Below, piece by piece: positions 16,949-23,412 of a stretch of 24,477 bases of DNA. The DNA is from an uncultured Bacilli bacterium. GTDB lineage: Bacteria > Bacillota_I > Bacilli_A > RF39 > UBA660. Every line of letters starts with the position of its first letter. Position 1 is the stretch's first letter. Location of the stretch: NCBI GenBank assembly GCA_934085635.1, contig CAKOHL010000005.1, positions 1-24,477 of the forward strand, read 5' to 3'. Below the pieces are notes generated by a model that saw nothing but the letters and a program-made list of their open reading frames with translations, ran no database searches and had not been told where the DNA came from. A program made the position numbers and the translations under genes.

Positions 16949-16979
16949 CAAAAAAAAGATAAATGTCCTATTTATCTTT
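16949..16979 (-). terminator. Rho-independent terminator overlapping the tagO stop
   Basis: A 10-bp stem (AAAGATAAAT with ATTTATCTTT) around loop AGGAC, then a T run. The TAG stop at 16968-16970 lies at the loop. Confidence 0.75.
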
Positions 16980-18014
16980 CTTACTCTTCTTAGTAAATAT
17001 AACATTAGTCTTAAAAACTAAGAACAATATTATAAACATAAGTATAATATAAAATATAATCATTTCTTGCTTTTTACCAACAGCATATAAAATAGTTACT
17101 GCACTAAACACCATCTGCGCAAAATATATAACTAGTATAGTTTTCTTAGTACTAAGTTTCTTTAAAAGTTGATGATGGATATGCTCCTTATCAGGTTCTC
17201 CTATTGACTTACCATTTAAAGTTCTCCTAATTATTGCAAATAAAGTATCTATAATAGGAAGAATCAAAAGCACACCTGGAATCAAAAGTGAAGTAAGAGT
17301 AACAGTTTTAAATCCAAGAAGCATAATAACACTAATCATAAGACCCAAAAACGTACTACCCGTATCACCCATAAATATCTTTGCAGGAGGAAAATTAAAC
17401 ACTAAAAACCCAAGCGTTGCACCAAGCATTATAAAAGACAAAATAATATCAAGTCCACCAAGTTTATTTAAAATAACAGCAATAACACCAATAGTCAAAA
17501 AGTAAATAGACGATATTCCAGCACAAAGTCCATCTAATCCATCAATTAAATTAATTGCATTAATAATAGCAACAATAATTAACATAGTAACTGGCGCTGA
17601 TGCCCAACCAAAATCAACTGAAAAATCAAAAATATCAAAATGCTCTAATTTCAAATTACCATAAAAGACAATAATAGCCGCTACTAAAATATGAACCAAA
17701 AATTTATACTTAGCAGGAATAGGCTTAATATCATCAAATATACCTAAAAGTAAAATAAGAAAAGATGCAATAAGTATAGATATCATAATAGAATTATGAT
17801 TACCAAATAATATAAACCCAAAAAGGAATCCCAAAAATATACCAATCCCACCAAGTAAAGGTGTAGGTTTAGTATGAGCACTTCTTTCATTTGGTACATC
17901 TAATATATTTCTAGAAATAGCAATTTTTTTAATTAAAAATGTAAATCCTAAAGAAGCTAAAAATGTCGTTAAAACTATTACAAAAATACTATGTCCATTT
18001 ACCATTAATTCCAT
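16968..18014 (-). CDS. tagO: Undecaprenyl-phosphate sugar-1-phosphate transferase (TagO/WecA type)
   Basis: A 348-residue protein with about ten membrane segments. Family motifs are complete: TKPTPLLGGIGI (48-59), GIFDD (91-95), NLIDGLDGL (155-163), FMGDTGS (214-220) and HIHHQLL (278-284), the last being the carbohydrate-recognition loop of TagO/WecA rather than MraY. These enzymes put an N-acetylhexosamine-1-phosphate on undecaprenyl phosphate, the first step of wall teichoic acid and many surface glycans. ATG 18014 follows GAGGTG at 5 bases. It probably feeds the glycan locus to its left, although that is inferred from distance and function only. Confidence 0.85.
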   Translation of the reverse strand: MELMVNGHSIFVIVLTTFLASLGFTFLIKKIAISRNILDVPNERSAHTKPTPLLGGIGIFLGFLFGFILFGNHNSIMISILIASFLILLLGIFDDIKPIPAKYKFLVHILVAAIIVFYGNLKLEHFDIFDFSVDFGWASAPVTMLIIVAIINAINLIDGLDGLCAGISSIYFLTIGVIAVILNKLGGLDIILSFIMLGATLGFLVFNFPPAKIFMGDTGSTFLGLMISVIMLLGFKTVTLTSLLIPGVLLILPIIDTLFAIIRRTLNGKSIGEPDKEHIHHQLLKKLSTKKTILVIYFAQMVFSAVTILYAVGKKQEMIIFYIILMFIILFLVFKTNVIFTKKSKKDK

Positions 18015-18034
18015 ATTTGCACCTCACTTTACTT

Positions 18035-18040
18035 ATTATA
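18035..18040 (-). promoter_or_regulatory. -10 box for the tagO gene
   Basis: TATAAT on the minus strand, 20 bases before the start codon and just after the htrA terminator. The -35 (TAGAGT at 17 bases) is weak. Confidence 0.45.
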
Positions 18041-18082
18041 CTAAATTTTCTTACAATACTCTACAAAAATTATAATCTTTAC

Positions 18083-18119
18083 AAAAAAAGTAAAACTATT
18101 TACTTGTAAGTTTTACTTT
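18083..18119 (-). terminator. Rho-independent terminator overlapping the htrA stop
   Basis: An 11-bp stem (AAAGTAAAACT with AGTTTTACTTT), 11-nt loop, then T residues. The stop codon (18096-18098) lies at the loop-proximal end of the distal arm. Confidence 0.75.
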
Positions 18120-19175
18120 AAATGTTTTCTCTTGTCCATCACGATTAACAGTTAACTCAACTGTGTCGCCCACTTCATAACTATAAAGTCTATATCTAAA
18201 TTCAGCAACACTAGCAACTTTATCATTACCAACTTTAACTATGACGTCCTCACTTTTAATTCCAGCCTTACTAGCAGGACTACTTTTCTCTACATCAACT
18301 ACTACAACACCTTCAGTTATATCCTTATTAAGTCTAATACCTGAATAAAGTAGTTGCATTGTATTACTAGCATTAATCATACTAACGCCAATATATGGTC
18401 TATTAATCTTTCCATTTTCTCTAAGACTCTCTGCATACATAACAGCATCTTCAATAGGAATAGCAAATCCAATACCTTCTATTGTAGTTTGAACAATCTT
18501 CATACTATTAATACCGATAACTTCTCCATTAGCATTACAAAGTGGTCCACCACTATTACCTGGGTTAATAGCAGCATCAGTTTGCATAACATTCATAATC
18601 CAATCAGCACTATTAGAATTACCCACACTAACACTAACAAGTCTATCCTTACCACTTAAAATACCTTTAGTAACTGTACCCTTATACTCAATACCCATTG
18701 GACTACCAATAGTAAATACAGTATCCCCCACACTAATATCACTACTCTTACCAATAGTAGCAGTACTAAGAACAGTATCCTTATCAACTTTAAGAACAGC
18801 AATATCAGCAAACTCATCACTACCAACAACAGTAGCAGTAGTTTCACTATCATTACTATAAGTTATCTTAATAGTATCTCCACTCTCAATAACGTGATGA
18901 TTAGTCATAATATAACCATTTTTATCATCCTTATCATAAACAAATCCAGTACCTGTTCCAACAAGACTACCTTTTGTATAAGTCTCTATAACAACTACAG
19001 AATCCTTAACCTTATTAACACTCTCACTAATACCTGTATCAGTAACATTAACATTCTTCTCAGTAATTGTCTTAACTATCTCATTAGGATAAAACTTCAT
19101 AAGCATTAACATCGCACCAACTGACACCACTAAAGTAACGACAGCAGTAATAACATATCCTAAAATCTTTTTCAT
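18096..19175 (-). CDS. HtrA/DegP-family serine protease with PDZ domain
   Basis: A 359-residue membrane-anchored protease. One N-terminal membrane segment (about 5-27) is followed by a linker and a trypsin-like domain with an intact triad: H94 in TNHHVI, D124 in FADIAVLK and S208 in GNSGGPL. A single PDZ domain covers about 262-355 (GIKSEDVIVKVG). This is the usual Firmicutes HtrA/YyxA architecture, a quality-control protease outside the membrane. AGGAGG precedes ATG 19175. The stop of the Abi-family gene is only 16 bases upstream; a TATAAT at 19205-19210 inside that gene could drive htrA alone. No CssR-type control site was recognised. Confidence 0.88.
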   Translation of the reverse strand: MKKILGYVITAVVTLVVSVGAMLMLMKFYPNEIVKTITEKNVNVTDTGISESVNKVKDSVVVIETYTKGSLVGTGTGFVYDKDDKNGYIMTNHHVIESGDTIKITYSNDSETTATVVGSDEFADIAVLKVDKDTVLSTATIGKSSDISVGDTVFTIGSPMGIEYKGTVTKGILSGKDRLVSVSVGNSNSADWIMNVMQTDAAINPGNSGGPLCNANGEVIGINSMKIVQTTIEGIGFAIPIEDAVMYAESLRENGKINRPYIGVSMINASNTMQLLYSGIRLNKDITEGVVVVDVEKSSPASKAGIKSEDVIVKVGNDKVASVAEFRYRLYSYEVGDTVELTVNRDGQEKTFKVKLTSK

Positions 19176-19191
19176 AAGTCCTCCTTTATTT

Positions 19192-20124
19192 CTAATCTAA
19201 ATACATTATATCTTTATAATTAGTTGGAAATCCCATTCTATCAGTAACTTCACTAATAGGAATAGTATTTAACTTTCCATTAAGTCTATCAAGTTCATAA
19301 TTAATCTCATTCATCATCATCTTAAAATCAGTCTGAGTTAGAAGCCTCTTTAATATAATAATTAAAGCAAAAATATCATTCTTACCTAACACATACCCAT
19401 TTTCATCTTTCCCAATATTTAAAATATTATGATACTTAGTATCAGGAATTTCTCTCTGAGTAAAATGATCAAACACAATATCCTCGTGTGCACATAAATT
19501 TCTATAATTAGCTAAAATAGGTAAATAAGTCTCCATCTCGTTAGAATCAATATTATAAACACTACTAATAGAATCCTTATCTTTAGGTTTCAAAATACTA
19601 AACATTTCACTCATAAGACCAAAACTAATAACTTTAATACCTATCCATAAAGGAATATAACCATAATTATCCATATAGTGACTAGTCGCCCCATGTTGTC
19701 TACCATTAACTCTAAACTGTCTCTTTACCTTCCTAAGTAAATCATTAATCTGTTTAACCTTATCTTTATCAGAATCAAAATTATTAACACTTAAATAATC
19801 TTTTTCCTTATAACCATAACTCTTACTCAAAGTATAACTAAATATAGATTTATAGTTATTTTCTACTATCAAAATATTCTTAAAAATAATATTTCTAAAC
19901 ATTCTATCAAAAACAAATAAACTATACACTTCTTCAAATGTAGTATTATCTATAAACTTTCTAGACGCATCTTTCTTTAAGAAAGGATGCCTATAACCCA
20001 TAACAAAAAAATAATTTTCTCTAAGAAGCACTTCCTTAGCATACTCTATATCATTTATTATAAGCCCTTTACCTTTTAATATCTCAATTTGTTCATCAAT
20101 CGTTTTAAATACTTTTGCTTGCAA
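19192..20124 (-). CDS. Abi-family protein (AbiD/AbiF type, HEPN domain)
   Basis: A 310-residue protein of the Abi_2 family. Diagnostic motifs are the N-terminal LLRENYFFVMGYRHPF (34-48), a FDRMFRNIIFKNILIVE stretch (residues 72-88) and ANYRNLCAHED (206-215), which holds the HEPN RNase signature R208-x4-H213. Members of this family cause abortive infection by cleaving RNA; close relatives are linked to small RNA antitoxins. The start is TTG 20124 with AGGTG 7 bases upstream; no in-frame ATG is better placed. It stands alone between a PspC gene and htrA, with no phage or transposon genes nearby, so it may be a solitary defence gene or have a housekeeping RNA role. Confidence 0.8.
   Translation of the reverse strand: MQAKVFKTIDEQIEILKGKGLIINDIEYAKEVLLRENYFFVMGYRHPFLKKDASRKFIDNTTFEEVYSLFVFDRMFRNIIFKNILIVENNYKSIFSYTLSKSYGYKEKDYLSVNNFDSDKDKVKQINDLLRKVKRQFRVNGRQHGATSHYMDNYGYIPLWIGIKVISFGLMSEMFSILKPKDKDSISSVYNIDSNEMETYLPILANYRNLCAHEDIVFDHFTQREIPDTKYHNILNIGKDENGYVLGKNDIFALIIILKRLLTQTDFKMMMNEINYELDRLNGKLNTIPISEVTDRMGFPTNYKDIMYLD
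19205..19210 (-). promoter_or_regulatory. Possible internal -10 box for htrA
   Basis: TATAAT on the minus strand inside the 3' end of the Abi gene, 30 bases before the htrA ATG. No good -35, so read-through from the Abi gene remains possible. Confidence 0.3.
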
Positions 20125-20142
20125 TCCTCATCACCTAGTGTA

Positions 20143-20148
20143 ATTGTA
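20143..20148 (-). promoter_or_regulatory. Extended -10 box for the Abi-family gene
   Basis: Minus strand TGATACAAT (TG-N-TACAAT), 19 bases before the TTG start. The AGGTG ribosome site lies between. Confidence 0.4.
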
Positions 20149-20185
20149 TCACAAAGAAAAACTTAATACTACAAATTTCACAAAG
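20149..20185 (-). repeat. Short direct repeat upstream of the Abi-family gene
   Basis: CTTTGTGA occurs twice on the minus strand, at 20178-20185 and 20149-20156, 29 bases apart, directly upstream of and touching the -10 box. It could be a regulator site or part of a small RNA; chance is possible in such short DNA. Confidence 0.35.
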
Positions 20186-20198
20186 TTTTTACAAACCT

Positions 20199-20390
20199 TT
20201 ACTCACCAGGCATAACTAAAGCACAAAGTAAATAAGCCAAAAAACCAGCACCTGTAAAAAAGAAAATTATCCATATCATTCTAATTAAAGTAACATCCAC
20301 ATCAAAATATTCACTAAGTCCAGAACATACTCCAAACAACATTTTATTTTTATTAACTCTATGTAATCTTTTCTTATTTATTTTCTTCAT
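20199..20390 (-). CDS. PspC-domain small membrane protein
   Basis: A 63-residue protein. The motif LFGVCSGLSEYFDVDVTLIRMIWI followed by a hydrophobic segment ending ALVMPGE is the PspC domain almost by itself (cited as VCSGLSEYFDVDVTLIR and LVMPGE). Family members sense or respond to envelope stress and often act as membrane anchors for regulators. ATG 20390 follows GAGGAAAG; an upstream in-frame start would add 11 residues but lacks such a site. No partner (PspA or LiaF-like) is nearby, so a role in stress is inferred only from the family. Confidence 0.82.
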   Translation of the reverse strand: MKKINKKRLHRVNKNKMLFGVCSGLSEYFDVDVTLIRMIWIIFFFTGAGFLAYLLCALVMPGE

Positions 20391-20413
20391 AACACTTTCC
20401 TCTTTCCAATATA

Positions 20414-20443
20414 ATTTTATCACATTTATTTAAAACTTAGCAA
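20414..20443 (-). promoter_or_regulatory. Promoter of the PspC gene
   Basis: Minus strand TTGCTA (20438-20443), 18-base spacer ending TGA, TAAAAT (20414-20419). Confidence 0.45.
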
Positions 20444-20460
20444 ATTAAAAAAACATATTT

Positions 20461-21099
20461 CTATAGCATCTCTATATTCTTTTCTAAATTATTAAAAACT
20501 TTAGCTAAATGAAAACCATCAACAAAAGTATGACTGACTGTAATATTAACAGACATCATATATTTATTATTTTCTAAAGTATATTTACCCCAGCATAATC
20601 TAGGAACACTTAAACTTGATTTATCTAAAGGAATAGGATGAGTAACTGAATTAAAATTAATCCAAGGTAGAGATGTAATATAAAAGTAATCCCATCTCTC
20701 ACTTTCATTATAATCTGTATCCTTTAAAATTTCTTCATTCTTAGCAATATCAATATATTTCTTACTTTCATTATAAAACTTATCAAATTCTTCATAATAA
20801 ATAAGATTTACATTTTCAAAAACTTCATTCTTTGTCATAACAGTAACAGCAGGATTTATTTTATCAAAAATAACAGGTTTATCATTAACAAATCTCATTC
20901 TCATTTCTTTAACTTCATTCATACTCTTAGTAATTAAATACAAAAAAACAATAAAGAAAGATAAATTACTATCTTTAGAATAATTAACTACACTACTAAC
21001 AGCTATTCTAACATTTATTCCATAAGTAGGATTACTAAAACTATCAAACCACTCATAAATTTTCTTTCTATCTAAATTTAAAATATCTACTTCCTTCAT
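20461..21099 (-). CDS. Chloramphenicol acetyltransferase-fold protein (CAT family)
   Basis: A 212-residue protein, the normal CAT length. The catalytic motif is SHTFVDGFH with H190 (general base) and D194. The SLPWINFNSV segment (143-152) matches the SALPWVNFDSF region of known CATs and keeps the transition-state serine as S151. Residues around the antibiotic pocket differ, for instance THPI replaces NLNV after that serine, so it is uncertain whether the true substrate is chloramphenicol. ATG 21099 with GAGG upstream is chosen; the longer frame to 21168 would run back through the promoter. It has its own promoter at 21116-21144. A T7 run after the stop (20447-20453) sits behind only a weak 5-bp hairpin. 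Confidence 0.78.
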   Translation of the reverse strand: MKEVDILNLDRKKIYEWFDSFSNPTYGINVRIAVSSVVNYSKDSNLSFFIVFLYLITKSMNEVKEMRMRFVNDKPVIFDKINPAVTVMTKNEVFENVNLIYYEEFDKFYNESKKYIDIAKNEEILKDTDYNESERWDYFYITSLPWINFNSVTHPIPLDKSSLSVPRLCWGKYTLENNKYMMSVNITVSHTFVDGFHLAKVFNNLEKNIEML

Positions 21100-21115
21100 A
21101 ACTAACCTCAGTACA

Positions 21116-21144
21116 AGCATAGCAAAAATTAAATAAATTAACAA
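21116..21144 (-). promoter_or_regulatory. Promoter of the CAT-like gene
   Basis: Minus strand TTGTTA (21139-21144), 17 bases, TATGCT (21116-21121) preceded by TGC, an extended -10. The leader would be only about 10 bases. The -35 starts right after the rpsI terminator. Confidence 0.6.
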
Positions 21145-21145
21145 G

Positions 21146-21171
21146 AAAAAACACTTTGCAATTTGCAAAGT
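21146..21171 (-). terminator. Rho-independent terminator of the rplM-rpsI operon
   Basis: ACTTTGC pairs with GCAAAGT around a 5-nt loop; flanking A and T runs extend the stem, and T6 follows on the minus strand. It lies 8 bases after the rpsI stop. Confidence 0.8.
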
Positions 21172-21179
21172 ATTTTTTA

Positions 21180-21578
21180 CTATCTCTTACTAAATTGTGG
21201 AGCACGTCTAGCCTTTTTAAGACCATATTTCTTACGTTCTTTAATTCTAGCATCTCTAGTTATCATACCAGCACCCTTAAGAGTTGGTCTATATCCTTCA
21301 GTATCAACTTCTAAAAGTGCTCTTGCAATACCTAATCTAATAGCACCAGTTTGTCCACTGAATCCTCCACCATTAACTGTAACATCAATATCAAAACTAT
21401 CAGTAGTTCCAGTTAATTCTAAAGGTTGTTTTAAATCCATAACTAAAGTTTCATAAGGCATATATTCACTAACAGGTACACCATTAACAACTATATTACC
21501 TTTACCACTTTTCATACTTACTTGAGCTACACTTCTTTTTCTTCTACCAGTAGCTGTATAAACTTTCTTATCTGCCAT
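21180..21578 (-). CDS. rpsI: 30S ribosomal protein S9 (uS9)
   Basis: A 132-residue protein of normal length. It has TATGRRKRSVAQV near the start, the NGGGFSGQTGAIRLGIARAL core split as GGGFSGQTGAIRLG, and the basic C-terminus ending in FSKR, whose last residues reach the P-site tRNA in the ribosome. ATG 21578 follows AGGAGG, 9 bases after the rplM stop, so the two are co-transcribed as in nearly all bacteria. Codons and motifs look normal. Confidence 0.97.
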   Translation of the reverse strand: MADKKVYTATGRRKRSVAQVSMKSGKGNIVVNGVPVSEYMPYETLVMDLKQPLELTGTTDSFDIDVTVNGGGFSGQTGAIRLGIARALLEVDTEGYRPTLKGAGMITRDARIKERKKYGLKKARRAPQFSKR

Positions 21579-21587
21579 AGTTTCCTC

Positions 21588-22016
21588 CTATAATTCAATC
21601 TTTTCAGGTTTTTGAGCTTCGTGATTATGATTAGCGCCTTCATAAACAAATAATTTCTTATACATTTGTCTACCAAGTCTATTCTTAGGAAGCATTCCCT
21701 TAACTGCTCTTTCTACCATTTCAACTGGATATTTTTCTTTCATAACTTTAGCAGTTCTTTCTCTTAAACCACCTGGAAAACCACTATGGTTATAATATAC
21801 TTTCTTATCTAATTTGTCGCCAGTTAAATTAACTTTACCAGCATTAATAATGATAACAGCATCACCACAATTAACGTGAGGTGTAAAAGTTACCTTATGT
21901 TTACCACGTAAAATATGTGCAGCAGTAGTTGCAACTTTACCTAAAGTTACATCTTTAGCATCAATAACATAAAATTTAGTAGTAACATCTTCTTTTCTTA
22001 ACATAAATGTTTTCAT
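21588..22016 (-). CDS. rplM: 50S ribosomal protein L13 (uL13)
   Basis: A 142-residue protein of normal length with WYVIDA-like FYVIDAKDVTLG, RGKHKVTFTPHVNCGD, YNHSGFPGG, KGMLPKNRLGRQM and the C-terminal GANHNHEAQKPE. It is an early-assembly protein of the large subunit. AAGGAG precedes ATG 22016. It is the first gene of the rplM-rpsI operon, with a leader of about 80 bases and a promoter at 22105-22134. Confidence 0.97.
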   Translation of the reverse strand: MKTFMLRKEDVTTKFYVIDAKDVTLGKVATTAAHILRGKHKVTFTPHVNCGDAVIIINAGKVNLTGDKLDKKVYYNHSGFPGGLRERTAKVMKEKYPVEMVERAVKGMLPKNRLGRQMYKKLFVYEGANHNHEAQKPEKIEL

Positions 22017-22098
22017 ATTTTTTCTCCTTCTAAATTTCTATCCTTATATATATAGACTTCCCACATCCATACACAAGAATAACTTTAAAAATGTACCA
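22017..22098 (-). other. 5' leader of rplM-rpsI, possible L13-leader autoregulation
   Basis: About 80 transcribed bases precede rplM. In low-GC Gram-positives the rplM-rpsI mRNA often carries an L13 leader RNA used for autoregulation. Here a G-rich segment (GGATGTGGGAAG on the minus strand) and a TATATATATA stretch could pair locally, but I could not match the known leader structure with confidence. Confidence 0.3.
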
Positions 22099-22104
22099 GG
22101 TACA
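22092..22104. promoter_or_regulatory. 13-bp perfect palindrome over the rplM start site, possible operator
   Basis: TGTACCAGGTACA is a perfect inverted repeat with a 1-base centre. It begins right beside the rplM -10 box (22105-22110) and is centred on the predicted start point, the classic position for a repressor site. No regulator gene is recognised in the window. Confidence 0.45.
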
Positions 22105-22134
22105 ATTATACAATAGAACTAATGAAAAAATCAA
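22105..22134 (-). promoter_or_regulatory. Promoter of rplM-rpsI
   Basis: Minus strand TTGATT (22129-22134), 18-base spacer, TATAAT (22105-22110). Predicted start near 22098. Confidence 0.6.
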
Positions 22135-22199
22135 GCAAAAAATGCATAAAAAAGCACAAAAAGTTATAAAATTTACTAATTATCAAAAAAATATTATAG

Positions 22200-22228
22200 T
22201 TGACAAACAAAACGTAAAATATTAAAAT
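22200..22228 (+). promoter_or_regulatory. Promoter of the cysteine-repeat surface protein
   Basis: A consensus TTGACA (22200-22205), 17-base spacer, TAAAAT (22223-22228); GGAGG lies at 22257-22261 ahead of the ATG at 22269. This is the strongest -35 in the window. Confidence 0.75.
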
Positions 22229-22268
22229 GATAATAGGTAGAAAAAAGTAATAAATTGGAGGAATTAAA

Positions 22269-23372
22269 ATGGAAAAAAAATCTAAAAGTGTAATGTATGT
22301 AATCGTGACGTTACTATTCATATCCCTAGCGTGTGGAGGTGTAGGTTTATTATTTAATCTAACAAGAAAACCTGCAGAAACTCCAAATGAAGAATATAAA
22401 ATAACATTTAAATACTTCATCGACGAAGAAGAAGTCACTAATGAAGTAAAACAAGAAACAGTAAGATTTGAAAATGAAGAATTTGAAGGAGTAATTGACG
22501 AAAAAGAACTTTATACATTTAATAGATATGAATGTACTAATGGTATAGAAGGTACTTGGAACAGTGAAGAATGGAAATTTACTCCAGCTACACTTAACAC
22601 AAGCACTACTTGTAAATTATACTTTGACAAAAATATACACGAAGTAACAATAAATTCAGTAAATGCAAAATTACCAAATAGCACTACGACTCAAAAATTC
22701 TTAATTGAAAAGGGCAAAACAAAATTAATTAACATAGTTCCAACTGAAGGATACAAATTTGATAAAATAGATTGTTCAAATAAAAATGAAAATAATGAAA
22801 ACAAAATAGTATCATCATTTGATGAAAACACAAAAGACTTAAATCTTTCAAACGTTGACCTTGATGACACTTGTACAATATCATTCAAAATAAATGATTT
22901 CACAGCAGAAGTTAATGTATCAAATGCTTCAGTAGCAGAAAAAACCAAAAGTGCAAACTACGGAGGAACAGTTATATTTGATATAACACCTTCAGAAAAT
23001 TATGTATTCGACAGTGTAGAATGTACTAACGATCAAAAAGGTGAATACATAGATGGTAAATTACAAATAAAAGCATTATCAAATAACACAGTATGTGTAG
23101 TACAATTTAAACCATTAAAATTTTCTGTAACTTTAGATATAGTAAATGGAACACTACTAAGCACATCAAAATCTCCACAATCAACAACAAAAGGTGGAAC
23201 ACTAACATTTGGAATAAGTCCTAACGACGGATACAAATTTACAGGTGCAACACTTGACTGTGGTAATGACAAAGATGTAACAACTAAACTAATTGGAGAT
23301 GTACTATACTTCTATAACGTAACAAAAGAATTAAAATGTAAATACACATTACAAGCAGAAAGTACTGAATAA
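22269..23372 (+). CDS. Membrane-anchored extracellular protein with four cysteine-paired repeats
   Basis: A 367-residue protein. A hydrophobic segment (about 9-31) after a short lysine-rich head suggests a membrane anchor or uncleaved signal; SLAC at 19-22 is only a weak lipobox. The rest consists of four tandem units of about 75-90 residues, each with a GY/NY.F motif, then a Cys, and an ending Cys-x-x-x-F/Y-like strand. Cys pairs are C89/C115, C169/C202, C252/C276 and C331/C357, probably one disulfide per unit. The units resemble divergent InlB B-repeat-like beta domains (PTEGYKFDKIDC, SPNDGYKFTGATLDC). Function is unknown; adhesion or wall interaction is a guess. It has its own strong promoter and a terminator overlapping its stop. 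Confidence 0.75.
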   Translation: MEKKSKSVMYVIVTLLFISLACGGVGLLFNLTRKPAETPNEEYKITFKYFIDEEEVTNEVKQETVRFENEEFEGVIDEKELYTFNRYECTNGIEGTWNSEEWKFTPATLNTSTTCKLYFDKNIHEVTINSVNAKLPNSTTTQKFLIEKGKTKLINIVPTEGYKFDKIDCSNKNENNENKIVSSFDENTKDLNLSNVDLDDTCTISFKINDFTAEVNVSNASVAEKTKSANYGGTVIFDITPSENYVFDSVECTNDQKGEYIDGKLQIKALSNNTVCVVQFKPLKFSVTLDIVNGTLLSTSKSPQSTTKGGTLTFGISPNDGYKFTGATLDCGNDKDVTTKLIGDVLYFYNVTKELKCKYTLQAESTE

Positions 23373-23389
23373 AGTGCTTTCTTTTTTTT
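23357..23389 (+). terminator. Rho-independent terminator overlapping the repeat-protein stop
   Basis: AGAAAGTAC pairs with GTGCTTTCT (9 bp, one G-U) around an 8-nt loop that contains the TAA stop (23370-23372), followed by T7. Confidence 0.8.
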
Positions 23390-23400
23390 ATCAAATAAAT

Positions 23401-23406
23401 TATAAT
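23401..23406 (+). promoter_or_regulatory. -10 box of dusB, suggesting a leaderless mRNA
   Basis: A perfect TATAAT ends 6 bases before the ATG at 23413, so the predicted start point falls on or next to the ATG. The -35 region (TTTCTT at 17 bases) is weak and sits on the terminator arm and T run. Confidence 0.55.
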
Positions 23407-23412
23407 ATAAAT

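Noticed and set aside
20640..20670. Apparent loss of the CAT transition-state serine (Asn at position 148)
   Set aside because: Aligning PWINFNS with PWVNFDS of known CATs shows the Asn is normal and the serine is kept at S151.
21097..21168. Longer CAT reading frame starting at 21168
   Set aside because: It would begin in the rpsI terminator hairpin and read through the CAT promoter; ATG 21099 has a good ribosome site and gives the normal CAT length.
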